Source: Microbaculum marinum
GTDB lineage: Bacteria > Pseudomonadota > Alphaproteobacteria > Rhizobiales > Tepidamorphaceae
Direction: 5' to 3' (one strand)
Assembly (NCBI RefSeq): GCF_042646165.1
Contig: NZ_JBHRTC010000007.1
DNA length: 64,000 nt
The position numbers were made by a program, and so were the translations under genes. Each line of letters starts with the position of its first letter. The stretch's first letter is position 1. Below the pieces are notes generated by a model that was not told where the DNA came from, ran no database searches, and saw only the letters and a list, made by a program, of their open reading frames with translations. Positions 49,513 to 57,165 of the stretch are shown piece by piece.

Positions 49513-51402
49513 TCAGCCGATCGGCTCGCCGGTGCGCAATCGGCGGGCCGCGCCGAGAGACGCGCTGCTGGTGGTCGCGGCGTAGATCCTCAGGGCGTCG
49601 CTGACATGACGCCGGCGCGATTCGGGCTGCCAGGACCGTGCCGTCGGTGTGCCGTGAGCATGCCGTCGCTGCGCCAGGACAGTGTCAGGCACGGCCAGCG
49701 TGATCGTCCGTGCCGGGATGTCGATGGAGATCGTATCGCCGTCCTCGACCAGCGCGATCAGGCCGCCCTCCGCCGCCTCCGGCGAGATGTGTCCGACCGA
49801 CAGGCCGGCCGAGGCGCCGGAGAAGCGGCCGTCGGTGACCAGGGCGCAGCAGCGGTCGAGTTTCCGCGCCCGCAGGTAGGAGGTCGGGTAGAGCATCTCC
49901 TGCATGCCGGGCCCGCCCCTGGGGCCTTCGTAGCGCACGACGACGACGTCGCCGGGCGCGACGTTGCCGGAGAGGATCGCGCTCGATGCGTCCTCCTGGG
50001 ATTCGAAGATGCGGGCGGGGCCGAAGAAGGTCTCGAGGCCCTCGGGCACGGCTGCGGTCTTCACCACCGCGCCGTCGGGGGCGAGATTGCCGCGCAGCAC
50101 GGCGAGGCCGCCGTCGGCGCGGTAGGCGTGCTCGCCCGAGCGGATGCAGCCGTCCTTGCGGTCGAGGTCGAGATCTTCGGCGAACCGCGCCTGGCTGAAC
50201 GGCTGCTTCGTGCGCCGGCCGCCGGGCGCGGCCCGGTAGAAGCGGCGGACCTCCCCGGACGCGCCGCCGCGGACGTCCCAGGCTTCGATCGTCTCGCCGA
50301 TCGTGCGGCCGGTGACGGTTGCCTGGTCGCGGCGGACGAGGCCGAGCCGGTCGAGTTCGCCGAGGATCGCCATGATGCCGCCGGCGCGGTGGACGTCCTC
50401 GATGTGGTAGCGGTCGGTCGACGGGGCGACCTTGCACAGGGTCGGCACCTTGCGCGACAGCCGGTCGACGTCGTCCAGCGTGAAGCCGATGCCGCCCTCG
50501 ATGGCGATCGCCAGGGCGTGCAGCACCGTGTTCGTCGAGCCGCCCATGGCGATGTCGAGGGCCATGGCGTTCTCGAACGCGCGCAGCGAGGCGATCTCGC
50601 GCGGGCAGGTGGCGTCCTCGCCGTCGCGATAGTGGCGCAGCGCCAGGTCGACGATCGTGCGGCCGGCCGCCTCGAACAGGCCGCGCCGGAGCTCGTGGGT
50701 GGCAAGCAGCGTGCCGTTGCCTGGCAGCGCCAGCCCGAGCGCCTCGGCGAGGCAGTTCATCGAGTTGGCGCTGAACATGCCCGAGCAGGAGCCGCAGGTC
50801 GGGCAGGCCTGCTGCTCGTAGGCGTCGAGGTCGGCATCCGAAAGCGCGGCGTCGGCGGTGCCGGCCATGATGTCGGCAAGGCCGATGCGCTTCTCCTCGC
50901 CGCCGATCACGACCTTGCCCGCCTCCATCGGGCCGCCCGAGACGAACACCGTCGGCACGTTCAGCCGCATCGCCCCGACCATCATGCCCGGGGTGATCTT
51001 GTCGCAATTGGAGATGCAGACCATGGCGTCGGCGCAATGGGCGTTGACGACGTACTCCATGCTGTCGGCGATCAGCTCGCGCGAGGGCAGGCTGTAGAGC
51101 ATGCCGCCGTGACCCATGGCGATGCCGTCGTCGATGGCGATGGTGTTGAACTCCTTGGCGATCCCGCCGGCGGCCTCGATCTCGGCGGCGACGATACGGC
51201 CGACGTCGCGCAGCGAGACGTGGCCGGGGACGAACTCGCTGAACGAATTGACGACGGCGACGATGGGCTTGCCGAAGTCGCCGTCGCGCACCCCCGTCGC
51301 CCGCCACAGGCTGCGCGCGGCTGCCATGTTGCGGCCGTGGGTGACGGTCCGCGAGCGCAGCGGGCGCGCCCATTTCCGGGGTTCGGGTTTCGGCTGTTCC
51401 AT
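49513..51402 (-). CDS. ilvD: Dihydroxy-acid dehydratase IlvD
   Basis: A 629-residue iron-sulfur dehydratase converting 2,3-dihydroxy-3-methylbutanoate or -pentanoate to the 2-keto acid in valine and isoleucine synthesis. Cysteine ligands occur in CISNCDKITPGMM and QQACPTCGSCSGMF. RTVTHGRNMAAARSLWRATG and GHGGMLYSLPSRELIADSME are near-identical to enterobacterial IlvD, which favours this over the sugar-acid dehydratase branch. The ATG at 51402 has GAGGAGAG upstream. It is divergent from a LysR regulator. Confidence 0.93.
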   Translation of the reverse strand: MEQPKPEPRKWARPLRSRTVTHGRNMAAARSLWRATGVRDGDFGKPIVAVVNSFSEFVPGHVSLRDVGRIVAAEIEAAGGIAKEFNTIAIDDGIAMGHGGMLYSLPSRELIADSMEYVVNAHCADAMVCISNCDKITPGMMVGAMRLNVPTVFVSGGPMEAGKVVIGGEEKRIGLADIMAGTADAALSDADLDAYEQQACPTCGSCSGMFSANSMNCLAEALGLALPGNGTLLATHELRRGLFEAAGRTIVDLALRHYRDGEDATCPREIASLRAFENAMALDIAMGGSTNTVLHALAIAIEGGIGFTLDDVDRLSRKVPTLCKVAPSTDRYHIEDVHRAGGIMAILGELDRLGLVRRDQATVTGRTIGETIEAWDVRGGASGEVRRFYRAAPGGRRTKQPFSQARFAEDLDLDRKDGCIRSGEHAYRADGGLAVLRGNLAPDGAVVKTAAVPEGLETFFGPARIFESQEDASSAILSGNVAPGDVVVVRYEGPRGGPGMQEMLYPTSYLRARKLDRCCALVTDGRFSGASAGLSVGHISPEAAEGGLIALVEDGDTISIDIPARTITLAVPDTVLAQRRHAHGTPTARSWQPESRRRHVSDALRIYAATTSSASLGAARRLRTGEPIG

Positions 51403-51539
51403 GACTCTCCTCACGGCGTGCGCGTCTGCCGGCCTCCCTTCGAGGGACGGCAGCGGATCGGGGAAGCATCCCGATAGCACTCGGCAAAAGATCACAATAA
51501 TGAATTGTTTTGAGTTAACCGATCACGCATCATGATTGG
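51403..51539. promoter_or_regulatory. Divergent ilvD / LysR control region
   Basis: A 137-bp gap. It turns AT-rich (51490-51535), unlike the surroundings, with several ATCA/TGAT elements including GATCACGCATCATGATTGG around the LysR start. LysR proteins bind such T-N11-A boxes in divergent gaps. The exact site is not assigned. Confidence 0.4.
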
Positions 51540-52391
51540 ATGCGGCGCAACATCGACACCGACCTGCTGCGGACCTTCATCGCGGTGGTGGACCAGGACG
51601 GATTCATCCGGGCGGGGCAGGCGCTCGGCCGCTCGCAGTCGGCGGTCAGCATGCAGATGCGGCGGCTCGAGGAGGCCGTCGGGTCGGCCCTGTTCAGGCG
51701 GGCCGGGCGGAAGATGCAGCTGACGCCTGCCGGCGAGACGCTGCTCGGCTATGCGCGCCGGCTGGTGGCGCTGCACGACGAGGCGCTCGACGTGGTGCAG
51801 GACCGGCAGGTGTCGGGCAGCGTCAGCCTCGCGGTGATGGGCGACTACGCGACCAACGTGCTGCCGAACGTGCTTGCCACCTTCATCGAGCAATATCCCG
51901 ACATCGCCGTCGACGTGACGACCGGCTTCTCCTACGAACTGATCCATCACCTCGGCGAGCGCTTCGAACTGGTCCTGTCGACCCAGGCCGAGGGTGCGCG
52001 CAAGGGCGAGGTGCTGCGCAGCGAGCCGACACGCTGGGCCTTCGCCGCCGATCGCGAGCTGCCGGGGGGCGAGGTGCTGCCGCTCGCCCTGCTGCCGCCC
52101 GGCAACATGTTCCGCGAATGGGCGCTGCAGGCGCTCGACAGGGCCGGCCGGCCGTGGCGGATCATGTTCACCTCGACCAGCATCGCCACGGTCGAGGCGG
52201 CCGCCGAGGCCGGCATCGCACTGACCGTGGTCAAGGAGGGTTCGGCGCGTCCGGGTCTGCGCCTGATCGGTCGGCGCGAGGGCCTGCCGGAGCTTCCCCG
52301 CTCCGAGATCGCTATCCACCGGGCGCCTGGCCGCCTGTCGAAGGCGGCGCAGACGCTGTCGGACTTCATTTCGGACGCGCTGTCGAACTGA
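51540..52391 (+). CDS. LysR-family transcriptional regulator
   Basis: A 283-residue regulator. The winged helix is at residues 5-65 (TDLLRTFIAVVDQDGFIRAG, then SQSAVSMQMRRLEEAVG), followed by a co-inducer domain from about 90. The ATG at 51540 gives the expected start; the ribosome site is weak. It is divergent from ilvD and may regulate it, but LysR proteins can act elsewhere too. The TRAP operon downstream has its own IclR regulator. Confidence 0.88.
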   Translation: MRRNIDTDLLRTFIAVVDQDGFIRAGQALGRSQSAVSMQMRRLEEAVGSALFRRAGRKMQLTPAGETLLGYARRLVALHDEALDVVQDRQVSGSVSLAVMGDYATNVLPNVLATFIEQYPDIAVDVTTGFSYELIHHLGERFELVLSTQAEGARKGEVLRSEPTRWAFAADRELPGGEVLPLALLPPGNMFREWALQALDRAGRPWRIMFTSTSIATVEAAAEAGIALTVVKEGSARPGLRLIGRREGLPELPRSEIAIHRAPGRLSKAAQTLSDFISDALSN

Positions 52392-52446
52392 GCGATGGCG
52401 GCGGCTTCCACGCCGCCCCGGCGGCTGCGCCGGGTCCTTGCGCTGG

Positions 52447-52588
52447 ATCCCCGCTTCCGCGGGGATGAGCGGAAACACACTACGTGCCGTGTGGCCCCTG
52501 GGTCCCGGCTCGGGGGCCGGGACGTAGGCTGTGGTGTGGTGAAGCACTTGCAGGAAATACTGAATACGTCCCGGGCTTGACCCGGGAT
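52447..52588. repeat. REP-like hairpin cluster before the TRAP operon
   Basis: ATCCCCGC/GCGGGGAT (52447-52466) and CCCGGG-CTTGA-CCCGGG (52570-52586, extendable to 52568-52588) are short perfect hairpins separated by a GT-rich segment. The flanking wording (GGATCCAGCGCAA) recalls intergenic repeats of rhizobial genomes. Between LysR and the promoter at 52665 no gene is seen. Confidence 0.55.
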
Positions 52589-52664
52589 CCAGCGCAACGG
52601 CCGGCCGAAGGCGCCGCTTTTCTGACGCGCAACCGGGGCCGCGCAGCTCTGCTGCAGCGCATTA

Positions 52665-52693
52665 TTGACGGTCCGAAGGTGCGCCGGTATATC
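52665..52693 (+). promoter_or_regulatory. Predicted sigma-70 promoter of the TRAP/HyuAB operon
   Basis: TTGACG (52665-52670), a 17-bp spacer and TATATC (52688-52693) form a near-consensus vegetative promoter. The start point, near 52700, falls at the edge of the palindrome at 52701-52725. Confidence 0.75.
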
Positions 52694-52700
52694 TTAATCA

Positions 52701-52725
52701 GAAACACTGTTTCATAATAGGAAAC
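52701..52725 (+). promoter_or_regulatory. Candidate IclR-family operator (KdgR-box-like)
   Basis: GAAAC-ACT-GTTTC (52701-52713) is a perfect palindrome of the KdgR-box type (TGAAACANTGTTTCA). A third half-site GAAAC (52721-52725) makes a second inverted pair with GTTTC at a 7-bp spacing. It overlaps the expected transcription start of the TRAP operon, where a repressor would block transcription. The IclR protein of this operon (56383-57165) is the likely binder. Confidence 0.7.
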
Positions 52726-52738
52726 AACGGAGGAAGCG

Positions 52739-53728
52739 ATGAAGCTGTTCCAGGGACTGGTTGCCGGCACCCTCGCGCTGGCCGCGATGAGTTCCGCCGC
52801 GGCGGCGGCGGAGTACGAATTCAAGATCGGGCACGCGGCGTCCAGCCGGCATGCCTTCAATACCGGCGTCGAGATGTTCGCCGAGGCCGTTGCCGAGAAG
52901 ACCGGCGGCAAGGTCGCGGTCGAGGTGGTCGGCGACAGGGCGCTGGGCGACGACAAGCAGCTGCTCGAGGGCGTGCAGCTCGGCACCATCGACGGCGCGC
53001 TGGTTTCCGCGCCGACCTTCCCGCTGGCGGCCGGGGCGGCCGGCTTCGATGCCCTGCAGCTGCCCTTCGTGGTCACGTCCTACGACGACATGGCCGCGGT
53101 GCTCGCCGGTCCGGTCGGGCAGAAGCTGCTCGACAGCCTGTCGGAGAAGGGCATGAAGGGCCTGTCGTTCTACGAGGCCGGCCAGCGCCACTTCCTCAGC
53201 CGCGAGAAGCCGGTCAAGTCGCTCGCCGACTTCGAGGGCCTGAAGACGCGCATAGTGCCGATCCCGCTGCACAAGGCGACCTGGGAAGCGGTCGGCACCA
53301 ATCCCGTCGGCATGCCCTACGGCGAGGTCTACTCGGGCCTGGAAACGGGCGTCATCGACGCCGTCGAGATCAACCTGTCGTCGGTGGAATCGGAGAACCT
53401 GTTCCAGAACGCCAAGGAGGTGACGCTCACCGGACACTACTTCTGGCCGGGCGTGCTGGTGATCAACAAGGCCAAGTTCGATGCGCTGCCGGAAGACATC
53501 CAGGCGGCGATGATCGAGGCCGGCCGCGAGACCATCGCCAGGCAGTACGAGTTCGTGAAGACCGACGAGGCGCGCGTCGCCGAGGCGCTGAAGGAGAAGG
53601 GCGTCACGATCAACCAGCTCGACGACCTGAAGGCGATGCAGGACAAGACGGCGCCGGTCGTCGAGGAATGGTCCGGCAAGGACCCGGTCATCGTCGAGTT
53701 CATCGACGCCGTCCGCAAGGGGTCGTGA
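52739..53728 (+). CDS. dctP: TRAP transporter solute-binding protein (DctP family)
   Basis: A 329-residue periplasmic binding protein. A cleavable signal peptide (residues 1-25, cleavage near AAAAA-EYE) is followed by the DctP fold (YEFKIGHAASSRHAFNTGVE; LKTRIVPIPLHKATWEAVGT, with the conserved carboxylate-binding Arg; YSGLETGVIDAVEINL). It should bind an organic acid for Na+-coupled uptake. AGGAAG precedes the ATG. It is the first gene after the promoter and operator at 52665-52725. Confidence 0.93.
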   Translation: MKLFQGLVAGTLALAAMSSAAAAAEYEFKIGHAASSRHAFNTGVEMFAEAVAEKTGGKVAVEVVGDRALGDDKQLLEGVQLGTIDGALVSAPTFPLAAGAAGFDALQLPFVVTSYDDMAAVLAGPVGQKLLDSLSEKGMKGLSFYEAGQRHFLSREKPVKSLADFEGLKTRIVPIPLHKATWEAVGTNPVGMPYGEVYSGLETGVIDAVEINLSSVESENLFQNAKEVTLTGHYFWPGVLVINKAKFDALPEDIQAAMIEAGRETIARQYEFVKTDEARVAEALKEKGVTINQLDDLKAMQDKTAPVVEEWSGKDPVIVEFIDAVRKGS

Positions 53729-53730
53729 CG

Positions 53731-54120
53731 ATGGGTGGCCGGAACGCCGGCGGCCCGCAGGCCTATCGCTGGGAAGACCTGCCCCGGGAGGACGTGCGTC
53801 CCGGGGTCTCCCGGGCCGGCTTCCGGGGCAACCAGGCGATGATGGTGATGAACTGGCTGGAGCCTGGGATGGAGGTGCGCCCGCACAGCCATCCCGAGGA
53901 GCAGCTGGTGATGGTGGTACAGGGCCGGATGCGCTTCTATATCGGCGACGACACCGTCGACGTGGAGCAGGGCGGGATCGTCCGGATCCCGCCGAACGTC
54001 ACCCATTGCGGCGAGGTGTTGGGCGAGGAGACCGTCCTCAACCTCGACGTCTTCTCGCCGCTCCGGCAGGACTACCTTCATCTGGTGACGTACCAGAAGG
54101 ACAATTTCGAGCCCGTGTGA
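53731..54120 (+). CDS. Cupin-domain protein
   Basis: A 129-residue single-domain cupin. Motif 1 is RPHSHPEEQLVMVVQGRMRF (two His and a Glu as metal ligands), and motif 2 is RIPPNVTHCGE. It could be a small isomerase or dioxygenase, or a ligand sensor, acting on the transported compound. It starts 2 bp after the dctP stop and is separated from dctQ by a hairpin cluster. Confidence 0.85.
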   Translation: MGGRNAGGPQAYRWEDLPREDVRPGVSRAGFRGNQAMMVMNWLEPGMEVRPHSHPEEQLVMVVQGRMRFYIGDDTVDVEQGGIVRIPPNVTHCGEVLGEETVLNLDVFSPLRQDYLHLVTYQKDNFEPV

Positions 54121-54167
54121 GGTATCCCACTAGCGGACGCCTGCGGGGCATCGAGCCCCGCCAGGCG

Positions 54168-54480
54168 TTACCCCTCTCCCCGACCCTCTCCCGCAGGGGG
54201 AGAGGGGACGGATACGGCTACGTCGAAGAGCTGGTCGCCGATCGACAAATGGCGTGCGGACATCGGCCGGTTCGGACCGGATGGAGCGGGCTGGCTTACG
54301 GTGACTGCACCGGTCGCCACTGACGAGTCTGGCAGGCTGGGTCCCGGATCAGGTCCGGGACATGGGCAAGAGTTCGTGGCGCAGGTCACGCCACACGAAA
54401 GGCCGACGCCCCGGACGTGATCCGGGGCCCAGTCGGGCGGCACCCAGTCGGGCACCGATGGCGGTGCCCGACTGGGTGCC
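54168..54480. repeat. Five-hairpin intergenic mosaic between cupin and dctQ
   Basis: Successive palindromes fill this gap: CCCTCTCCC…GGGAGAGGG (about 54173-54207), GTCCCGGA/TCCGGGAC (54341-54361), a TTCGTGGCG hairpin (54373-54399), GCCCCGGA/TCCGGGGC (54408-54428), and an 18-bp perfect inverted repeat with a 6-base loop (54439-54456 / 54463-54480). No gene is seen in 54121-54531. It resembles bacterial interspersed mosaic elements and may protect the dctP-cupin message. Confidence 0.75.
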
Positions 54481-54531
54481 GGATATTGGAAGGTGCGGCG
54501 GGGCCGCGCGGAACAGGGACGACTGGAGACG

Positions 54532-55098
54532 ATGCCGGAGGCAATGACTGCACTCGCCCGCGCCTACCGGATGCTGATGGTCGCCGTGCTCGGCGCCATG
54601 ATGGCGATCCTGTTCGCGGTGATGTGCATCCAGGTGTTCTTCCGCTACGGCCTCAACGATTCGCTGATCTGGGCGGAGGAGGTCTGCCGCTACCTGCTGA
54701 TCTGGGTGTCGTTCCTGGCCTGCGGCGTCGCCTGGCAACGCGGCGAGATCGCCGCGATGCGCATCCTGGTCGAGGCCGTGCCGGCGCGCGCGGCGGCGGC
54801 GCTGGCGCTCGTGGCGGATGCCGCCGTGCTGGTGCTGCTCGGCTTCCTGATCGTCTACGGCTGGCGCTACGCGGTGTTCTCTGGCGGCCAGACGATGCCG
54901 GCGGCCGACTTCATCTGGATCGACGTGCTGGGCGGCGAGGGATCGGCGAACATGTCGCTGTTCTGGGTCTACGTGGCGATCCCGGTCGGCGCCGCCCTGC
55001 TCGGCCTCCACATCGCCGTGCATCTGGCCGGCTGCGCGGCCTCGCTCGCCAGCGGCACGGCGCCGGCGTTTCCCGGCGGACCGGAGGACATGGCGTGA
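54532..55098 (+). CDS. dctQ: TRAP transporter small permease (DctQ family)
   Basis: A 188-residue protein with four membrane helices (MLMVAVLGAMMAILFAVMCI first) and the family pattern VFFRYGLNDSLIWAEEVCRY, then LLIW. It pairs with the large permease DctM. The ATG at 54532 has GGAGA close by; its stop overlaps the dctM GTG start. Confidence 0.9.
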   Translation: MPEAMTALARAYRMLMVAVLGAMMAILFAVMCIQVFFRYGLNDSLIWAEEVCRYLLIWVSFLACGVAWQRGEIAAMRILVEAVPARAAAALALVADAAVLVLLGFLIVYGWRYAVFSGGQTMPAADFIWIDVLGGEGSANMSLFWVYVAIPVGAALLGLHIAVHLAGCAASLASGTAPAFPGGPEDMA

Positions 55099-56372
55099 TC
55101 TTCTACCTGTCCGGCTTCGCGGCGTTCCTGCTGATCGGCGTCCCGGTCGCGCTGGCGCTCGGGCTCGCCTCGCTCACCTACCTTTTCCTGACCGGCAACA
55201 CGCACCTGCTGATCGCCTTCCCGCAGCGGATGATCGCAGGCGTCGACCAGTTCGTTCTGCTGACGATCCCGTTCTTCCTGCTGGCCGGCAACTTCATGAA
55301 CGCCGGCGGCATCACCGAGGAGATCGTCAAGCTCGCCCAGACGCTGGTGGGGCGGGTGCGCGGCGGGCTTGCCGCGGTCACGGTGGTCGCCAGCATGATG
55401 TTCTCCGGCGTCAGCGGCGCGGCGACGGCGGAGGCCTCGGCGCTGGGCAGCGTGCTGATACCGGCGATGAAGCGCGACGGCTACGACGCGCGCTACGCCG
55501 CCGCGCTGGTCGCCACCTCCTCGATCCTCGGCCCGCTGGTGCCGCCGTCGCTGGCGCTGATCCTCTACGGCGTGCTCACCGGCACCTCGATCGGCGACCT
55601 GTTCATCGCCGGCATCGGACCGGCGATCGTCCTGTGCCTGGCGCTGATCGTCTACGTGCTGATCAAGGCGCAGCGTGAGGGCCATCCGGTGTCGCCGGTG
55701 CTGGACCGCGCGGCGCGGCGCCGCTCGTTCATCCGCGGCGCGCCGGCGCTGCTGCTGCCCGTCATCATCGTCGGCGGCATCCGCTCCGGCGTCTTCACGC
55801 CGACCGAGGCGGCGGCGATCGCCGCGCTCTACGCACTGCTGCTGTCGGTGTTCCTCTACCGGACGATGGGCTTCGGCTCGTTCTGGACGGCGCTCTACGA
55901 GACCGCGACGCTGTCGGCCGGCATCATGCTGATCGTCGCCATGGCCTCGATGACGGCCTTCGTGCTCGGCTTCGAGAACGTGCCGAAGCACATCGCCGTG
56001 GCGATGATGTCGATGACCACCGAGCCGGCCCTGCTGCTGCTGCTGATCAATGCGCTGCTGCTGATGCTCGGCCTGTTCCTGGAGCCGCTGGCGGCGCTGA
56101 TCCTGGTGATGCCGATCCTCAGCGAGGTGATCCGCACGATCGGGCTCGATCCGGTGCAGTTCGGGGTGATGGTGGTGCTCAACCTGATGATCGGCATGAT
56201 CACGCCGCCGGTCGGCCTGTGCCTGTTCATCGTCAGCGCCATCGGCCGGGTGCCGATCGAGGGGGTTAGCCGGGCGGCGCTGCCGATGATCGCGATCTGC
56301 GTCGCCGTGCTGGTGCTGGTCGCCTTCGTGCCGGAGGTGACGCTGTTCCTGCCGAGCCTGGTGGCGGAGTGA
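55095..56372 (+). CDS. dctM: TRAP transporter large permease (DctM family)
   Basis: A 425-residue membrane protein with about twelve helices. IPFFLLAGNFMNAGGITEEI, SMMFSGVSGAATAEASALGS, ILGPLVPPSLALILYGVLTG and MIGMITPPVGLCLFIVSAIG are DctM signatures. It forms the sodium-driven channel. The start is GTG at 55095, overlapping the dctQ stop (GTGA), which shows translational coupling. Confidence 0.94.
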   Translation: MIFYLSGFAAFLLIGVPVALALGLASLTYLFLTGNTHLLIAFPQRMIAGVDQFVLLTIPFFLLAGNFMNAGGITEEIVKLAQTLVGRVRGGLAAVTVVASMMFSGVSGAATAEASALGSVLIPAMKRDGYDARYAAALVATSSILGPLVPPSLALILYGVLTGTSIGDLFIAGIGPAIVLCLALIVYVLIKAQREGHPVSPVLDRAARRRSFIRGAPALLLPVIIVGGIRSGVFTPTEAAAIAALYALLLSVFLYRTMGFGSFWTALYETATLSAGIMLIVAMASMTAFVLGFENVPKHIAVAMMSMTTEPALLLLLINALLLMLGLFLEPLAALILVMPILSEVIRTIGLDPVQFGVMVVLNLMIGMITPPVGLCLFIVSAIGRVPIEGVSRAALPMIAICVAVLVLVAFVPEVTLFLPSLVAE

Positions 56373-56382
56373 GGGCCGCACG

Positions 56383-57165
56383 ATGAGCGACGACAGGCAG
56401 CCGGCCGGCATCCAGTCCCTGAAGCACGCCTTCGACGTCATCGAGGAGATGGCGGCGATCGGCGAGCCGGTCGGCGTCACCGAGCTCGCCAAGGCGCTCG
56501 GCATCCCGAAGACCAGGACGTTCCGCTACCTGCGCACGCTGAAGACGCTGGGCTACGTCTCGCAGGACGATTCGACCGAGAAGTACCGGCTGACGCTGAG
56601 GCTGTTCCATCTCGGCCAGGCGGTGGCCGATTCGACCCGGCTGCTGACCGAGGCGCGCGCCGCGATGGTGCAGCTTCGCAAGGAGACCGGGCAGACCGCG
56701 ACGCTGTCGGTGATCGAGAGCGGCGGCGTGCGGGTGCTCGACATCGTGCGCGCGCAGTCGCCGGTGCAGATCGTGACGCGGCCGGGCGCGTTGCTCGAGT
56801 TCCATTCCTCGGCGCAGGGCCGGGTGGCGCTCGCCTTCGGGGCGCCGGGCCTGTGGAAGACGGTTCGCGGCAGGCAGCTGTCGAAGTGGACGCCGCACAC
56901 CAATACCGATCTCGGCGTGCTGGAGGCCGAGGTCGCCAAGGCGCGCGAGCGCGGCTGGGCGACGGCGCCCGAGCAGGTGCTGGTCGGCGTCAACGCCCTG
57001 GCGGCGCCGATCTTCGACGCCAGCCGCGAGCTCATCGCCACCATCACCGTTGCCGGCTCGCTGCAGCACGTGCCGGCCGAACCGCCCGAACATCTTCGCG
57101 CCTCCGTGCTGCAGGCGGCGCGCCGCATTTCCGAAAATCTGGGTTGCACGGAGTATCCTGTATGA
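56383..57165 (+). CDS. IclR-family regulator of the TRAP/HyuAB operon
   Basis: A 260-residue regulator with a winged helix (about residues 10-65; VTELAKALGIPKTRTFRYLR) and an IclR ligand domain (about 80-255). It is encoded inside the operon, 10 bp after dctM, and its stop overlaps the hyuA start, so it is made together with its targets. The KdgR-like palindrome at 52701-52725 is a credible operator, giving negative autoregulation relieved by substrate. Confidence 0.9.
   Translation: MSDDRQPAGIQSLKHAFDVIEEMAAIGEPVGVTELAKALGIPKTRTFRYLRTLKTLGYVSQDDSTEKYRLTLRLFHLGQAVADSTRLLTEARAAMVQLRKETGQTATLSVIESGGVRVLDIVRAQSPVQIVTRPGALLEFHSSAQGRVALAFGAPGLWKTVRGRQLSKWTPHTNTDLGVLEAEVAKARERGWATAPEQVLVGVNALAAPIFDASRELIATITVAGSLQHVPAEPPEHLRASVLQAARRISENLGCTEYPV

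Noticed and set aside
49282..51477. 731-codon + strand frame across amiC and ilvD
   Set aside because: It is antisense to two well-identified genes, and the composition (Arg/Gly/Ala/Val/Asp-rich, no motifs) is typical of shadow frames.
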